Assembly (NCBI GenBank): GCA_030431355.1
Contig: JAUIJG010000072.1
Span: 1 to 16,020, forward strand
Length of the DNA: 16,020 nucleotides
Source of the DNA: a bacterium
GTDB lineage: Bacteria > Cyanobacteriota > Vampirovibrionia > Obscuribacterales > Obscuribacteraceae
Reading direction: 5' to 3'
A model generated the notes under the pieces. That model had not been told where the DNA came from, did no database searches, and saw only the letters and a list, made by a program, of their open reading frames with translations. Position 1 is the stretch's first letter. Each line of letters opens with the position of its first letter. The position numbers and the translations under genes are program-made. Positions 12,801 to 16,020 of the stretch are shown piece after piece.

Positions 12801-14789
12801 ATGCGTCTGATCAAACTGCTCTTTCTTTTGCCGCTTGTTCTTATCCTGTTAACTCTGGGAGTAGGCTTCTTTCAGGCCGAGACCAACTATCAAGTCGGTC
12901 GACTTATCGAACGAAACCCTTTGAGCTTAAGGATTTTGGCTAATTACTGGTACACCCGGGCGGCGAGGATGGGATATGAAGATGCTCTCAGTCTGTCAGG
13001 TCTCTATTATCTATTCGGCTATGCAGAGCAGGACAAGAGGCTTGGAATCGAGTTTCTTGAGAGAGCTTCGCAGAAGAAGAGCATTAGGGCTATGTCCTCC
13101 CTGGCCACAGCCTATGAATGGGGTCTCGGCGTGGACCTGGACCTGAAGCGTTGTTATGACCTCAGAGAAGCTATTCTAAAAGAAGATAAAAACGCGATGC
13201 GTAATCACTCAATGCTTGCTTACCTGCGAACTGTCTGTCCGCCGCCAATCCGGGATTTCAATAAAGGTCTCCAGGGCTATGAAGGTCTTGTCACCCTTGG
13301 AGAACAAGAGGACAATCCGGCGGAGCCGGCGGGATTGTATCACTATTATGGACTGACCGGGAAGCCGGACCGAGTCAAAGCGGCGCAGTATCTCAAGCAG
13401 GGTGCCGCCCTGGGAGCCACCGAGGCGAGAGCCGTGCTCGGAGCTTGCTACCTGCGCGGTGAAGGCGTTAAAAAAGACTATAAGGCAGCGGCAAACTTAT
13501 TGAGTCTGGCAGCCCGTTGCGGAGATCTAGATTCCCAGATGCTTTTGTATCTGGCCAATAAACTGGCAGTGCCCGAGTTTGATGATAAGTCCTGGGAAGT
13601 GATTTTAGAAAAGCGCGGATTCAAGTTTCATAAATGGTTGGCTGGAAAGCAGTTTCAAAGCCCGCAGGAAGCAGTTGGCGAGATCGCGGATGCAGCCAAG
13701 ATTGATAAAGATGCTGCCACAATATATGGTGTCATGTATTTGAACGGTTTCTTATTGCCTGAGAGTTCCGACAGAGGCCGAGAATATTTAGATAAAGCAA
13801 TCGCCTCCGGTTCCCTGGATGCGGCTGTACTGAAGGCGTATGAAGCATTGCACTATCCCGGCGATCCTGAAGCCATGGGCAATGCCATCGCCGCCCTGAA
13901 AGAAGGGGGGAGCAAGGGACATGCCTTTTCCGCCGTGCAGTACGCCTCTTACAGCGCCACAGGCACCTATTCTAAACAGAGCTGGAATGAATGTTTCGCA
14001 ATTTTGAAGGACGCTGACCTTGATCTTGAACCTTCGGGGCGTTTTCTTCTGGCCCAGTGCTATCTGTATGGTCTGGGAACTGAATGCGATCCACGCAAGG
14101 GGCTGGAGGAGGTTAGAGCCGCCGCTCGGCTCAATCATCCATCCGCCTATACATTTATGATCGAGAACTATTATTACTACGACAGAAAGTATCAGATTGA
14201 GCTGAATATGGAGGAATTCGCCCGGGAGTCTCTCCGGCTTGATCTGCCCAAAATCAAGTATCTGCTTGCTATTCGTCTACCGAGGGAGAAGAAGGAGGAG
14301 AGCATGAAGCTTCTTACCGAAGCGGCCTCAGCCGGTTTTCTGGATGCCCAGGTTGAACTGGCGCAGCGATTTGATTTGATGGACAAAAAAGAAGAAGCCG
14401 TGCGGTTTTACAGGATGGCTGTCGATGGAGGACGCCTGGATGTTCTTAAAGCTTGCGAAGCCCTGGAAGCTAAACTTTTTATGGAACAGTTTAAAAGAGA
14501 GTCAGGTTCCGATCAGGTCCTCATAGCCAGCCGAGAGATGAAGGAGGGGGAAGATTTTGCTGATTCTGACTTTGATCTGGTAGATTCCTCCAGCATCCCT
14601 AGTTTAGTAGATAGAGTCTCTGCCAGCTGCCTGGATGGCAGTGACCGGGCAAGAGAATTTCTTATCGGTAAACATTGTCTTTCTAAGCTTAAAAAAGGTG
14701 ACCCGATCTCGGTTTACGATATAGGAGTGACCGAGGAAGTTGTCCGGGAACTTCGTCGGGAAAGAATGAGAAAATTACCAGGGATTTAA
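12801..14789 (+). CDS. Membrane-anchored Sel1-repeat protein with C-terminal SAF-like domain
   Basis: This is a 662-residue protein. Residues 3-25 are a hydrophobic signal anchor ('LLFLLPLVLILLTLGVGFF'). From about 30 to 560 it is built of Sel1/TPR-type alpha-alpha repeats. Examples are 'YWYTRAARMGYEDALSLSGLYY', 'AAQYLKQGAALGATEARAVLGACYLRGEGVKKDYKAAANLL' and 'LLTEAASAGFLDAQVELAQRF', each quoted here only in part and giving the usual 'A..G...A...LG..Y..G.GV..D...A' rhythm. Residues 571-642 resemble a SAF domain, with 'VLIASREMKEGEDFADSDFD' then 'LIGKHCLSKLKKGDPISVYDI', the pattern of FlgA/CpaB-like proteins. Sel1 repeats bind proteins and SAF domains often bind glycans or ligands, so a periplasmic or surface assembly role is possible. 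There is no clear SD before ATG 12801. A secreted protein gene follows after 30 bases. Confidence 0.85.
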   Translation: MRLIKLLFLLPLVLILLTLGVGFFQAETNYQVGRLIERNPLSLRILANYWYTRAARMGYEDALSLSGLYYLFGYAEQDKRLGIEFLERASQKKSIRAMSSLATAYEWGLGVDLDLKRCYDLREAILKEDKNAMRNHSMLAYLRTVCPPPIRDFNKGLQGYEGLVTLGEQEDNPAEPAGLYHYYGLTGKPDRVKAAQYLKQGAALGATEARAVLGACYLRGEGVKKDYKAAANLLSLAARCGDLDSQMLLYLANKLAVPEFDDKSWEVILEKRGFKFHKWLAGKQFQSPQEAVGEIADAAKIDKDAATIYGVMYLNGFLLPESSDRGREYLDKAIASGSLDAAVLKAYEALHYPGDPEAMGNAIAALKEGGSKGHAFSAVQYASYSATGTYSKQSWNECFAILKDADLDLEPSGRFLLAQCYLYGLGTECDPRKGLEEVRAAARLNHPSAYTFMIENYYYYDRKYQIELNMEEFARESLRLDLPKIKYLLAIRLPREKKEESMKLLTEAASAGFLDAQVELAQRFDLMDKKEEAVRFYRMAVDGGRLDVLKACEALEAKLFMEQFKRESGSDQVLIASREMKEGEDFADSDFDLVDSSSIPSLVDRVSASCLDGSDRAREFLIGKHCLSKLKKGDPISVYDIGVTEEVVRELRRERMRKLPGI

Positions 14790-14819
14790 GGGTATTCTCG
14801 TTGTTAAAATGCTGCCACT

Positions 14820-15665
14820 ATGGCAAAGATCAATTCCGGCAGTATCTTCCTGGGTCTATTTCTGACCGCATGCTCTGGCATGTTGTCTCTGCCTGGCTAT
14901 TGCCAGGAGTTTGAGATAGAGTTGCCGGAAGGCGCCAGGGAGTCACGGCGAGTTTCAAATCCTGTTGGAAAGAGAGCATCCAGTCAGTCCGGGAGTGCCA
15001 GGGCGGCAGACCCGGCTCTGAAGACGCTGGCTGATGCTGAGCTTTATTTGTACAGCCAGGTCCATGAGTCCCGGGCTTTTCTAGAACGTCTGGACCAGCT
15101 TGAGATAACTTTGTTCGGCCAGGTGTCAAAAGGTGAGCTGAAAGAGCGACTGAAGGCAATAAAAGATACTATTGATGGTGGCAACGCAAAAGTAGCCGCT
15201 TTAAGTCAGAAGAGTGGTGAGAAGAGTGAGAAGGCTCCTGTCAAGAAACGAAAATGGTGGCAAGTCTTTTCCGGTGGCAGGGAGCAAGTGACAAAAGGCA
15301 AGAAAGTTCCTCTGTCTAAAGAGGCGCTTCTCTTACAGGAAGGGCGTCGTTATTTGAAGAGGAAGAAGTGGCAGGAGGCAAAGGACAGATTCTCCCAGGT
15401 TCTTATTCTTGATGCCGCGAACCCGGAAGCTCTGCTTCAGGCGTCCCTGTGCGATATCAACATAGTCGAGAGCGGTACCACCGATACGCCATCGCCCGTG
15501 GTGAGTAAGAGATTGGTGGAAGCAAAGGGTCGACTGGAGAAAGCCCTGCGTCTCTACACCGTCTCACGTAAGAGCGAGGAGGCTTTACTCGCCAAGAAAG
15601 CGATTGAGAAAGTGGAGGTGCTTCTTCACGGACTGAGGGTCCCGGGAGCAGGAGATGACTTTTGA
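14820..15665 (+). CDS. Secreted protein, possible lipoprotein, with 'LE..LFG' motif and TPR-like tail
   Basis: This is a 281-residue exported protein. The N-terminus (1-29) is a signal peptide. 'LTAC' at 15-18 fits a lipobox, though cleavage near 'GYCQE' by signal peptidase I is also possible. A basic, serine-rich linker follows. Residues about 75-120 are helical, with 'FLERLDQLEITLFGQVSKGELKERL' (quoted only in part: the key features are LDQLE, LFG and a second ERL). That motif is one I associate with secreted proteins of Melainabacteria and cyanobacteria. After a Lys/Trp-rich stretch ('KKRKWWQVFSGG') comes a TPR-like pair ('EGRRYLKRKKWQEAKDRFSQVL', partly quoted). Function unknown. It probably shares a transcript with the Sel1-SAF gene. 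No SD is apparent before ATG 14820. Confidence 0.75.
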   Translation: MAKINSGSIFLGLFLTACSGMLSLPGYCQEFEIELPEGARESRRVSNPVGKRASSQSGSARAADPALKTLADAELYLYSQVHESRAFLERLDQLEITLFGQVSKGELKERLKAIKDTIDGGNAKVAALSQKSGEKSEKAPVKKRKWWQVFSGGREQVTKGKKVPLSKEALLLQEGRRYLKRKKWQEAKDRFSQVLILDAANPEALLQASLCDINIVESGTTDTPSPVVSKRLVEAKGRLEKALRLYTVSRKSEEALLAKKAIEKVEVLLHGLRVPGAGDDF

Positions 15666-15676
15666 AATTCTCAGTT

Positions 15677-16020
15677 TTATCGATTTAGTTCCGGCCAACT
15701 CATAATCGTTCTGTCATCAATGGTGCTGAATGGATCCCCGTTGAAAGTGTCCGAGGTCTCGTTGAAAGGCACATCTTTGAGTGTGAGCTGCCGTGCTTTC
15801 AGCTCCTGGGGTTTTAGAACCTGACCGGCCACATCGGCCTTTCTCACATATTGAGTCTGGGCCTCCCTGGCTTTCTTTCTCAACAATGCCAGTCTCTTTT
15901 CTTTGGCTTTTTTGGCTTTCTCTCTGGCCAGTATCTCAGCTTCTGCTTTTTTCCTGGCAATAAGGCGAGCTTTCTCTTCTTCTTGCAATTTAAGCAGCTC
16001 CGCTTGTTTTTTCTTGACCG
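15677..16020 (-). CDS. Lys/Ala/Glu-rich coiled-coil protein, C-terminal fragment
   Basis: The frame is open from the window edge (first full codon ending near 16018) to a TAA at 15677-15679, so the gene begins outside the window. The visible 113 residues start with a long charged helix rich in K, A, E and R ('KKKQAELLKLQEEEKARL', then 'AREKAKKAKEKRLALLRKKA'), of the kind seen in TolA-like or other coiled-coil linkers. A less repetitive tail follows with 'LKPQELKARQLTLKDVPF' and 'DRTIMSWPELNR'. It converges on the secreted-protein gene with an 11-base gap. The low-complexity helix prevents family assignment. Confidence 0.7.
   Translation of the reverse strand, partial: VKKKQAELLKLQEEEKARLIARKKAEAEILAREKAKKAKEKRLALLRKKAREAQTQYVRKADVAGQVLKPQELKARQLTLKDVPFNETSDTFNGDPFSTIDDRTIMSWPELNR

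Noticed and set aside
1..16020. CRISPR array, tRNA, rRNA, integrase or insertion sequence
   Set aside because: No regularly spaced repeats, tRNA-like cloverleaf, rRNA-like sequence or recombinase/transposase motif was seen on either strand.

Overview
The window looks like a chromosomal segment of a free-living bacterium with roughly balanced base composition. Genes are densely packed, intergenic gaps are short, and TTG starts preceded by good Shine-Dalgarno (SD) sequences are frequent. Several traits hint at the cyanobacterial line, most plausibly a non-photosynthetic relative such as Melainabacteria/Vampirovibrionia (Obscuribacterales-like). These are a CruA/CruP-type lycopene cyclase, many secreted TPR/Sel1 proteins, a secreted protein with a 'LDQLEITLFG' type motif, and a PspA/IM30 tail. 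This placement is inference from recalled family features; no search was possible. No photosynthesis gene, rRNA, tRNA, CRISPR array or transposase was seen.

Layout. (1) 1-155: the C-terminal end of a PspA/IM30-like protein, converging on an NfsB-like nitroreductase (160-834, minus). (2) 976-6737, plus: a tightly packed run of a secreted TPR protein, CrtI phytoene desaturase, CrtB phytoene synthase and a CruA-like lycopene cyclase, then a six-helix potassium channel. (3) 9824-6741, minus: a second CrtI/CrtN-family carotenoid enzyme, a GT2 glycosyltransferase resembling CrtQ, and a DUF2269-like membrane protein. The two pigment operons converge at 6737/6741. (4) 9943-11222, plus: a secreted DUF2141 protein and an unrecognised exported protein. 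(5) 11262-12493: a possible promoter, a possible 28-codon leader ORF, and a CorA-type Mg/Co transporter gene broken by a 55-bp insertion. (6) 12542-12733, minus: a small single-helix membrane protein. (7) 12801-15665, plus: a membrane-anchored Sel1-repeat protein with a C-terminal SAF-like domain, then a secreted lipoprotein-like protein. (8) 15677-16020, minus: the C-terminal end of a lysine/alanine-rich coiled-coil protein.

How it works together. CrtB would make phytoene from geranylgeranyl diphosphate, CrtI would desaturate it to lycopene, and the CruA-like enzyme would cyclise one or both ends. The convergent operon supplies a second CrtN/CrtP-like FAD enzyme and a glycosyltransferase, which together suggest an oxidised and glycosylated, perhaps monocyclic, C40 carotenoid. 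No geranylgeranyl diphosphate synthase, CruF hydratase, CrtW/CrtO ketolase or acyltransferase is visible here.

The most striking non-gene signal is in corA. Its reading frame is broken by exactly 55 bp, made of a reverse-complement copy of the next 25-26 bp followed by a repeat of the preceding 30 bp. This is the signature of one double template switch (or of an assembly/amplification chimera). Removing the 55 bp restores an uninterrupted 354-residue CorA. No stretch over 300 bases lacks a gene.
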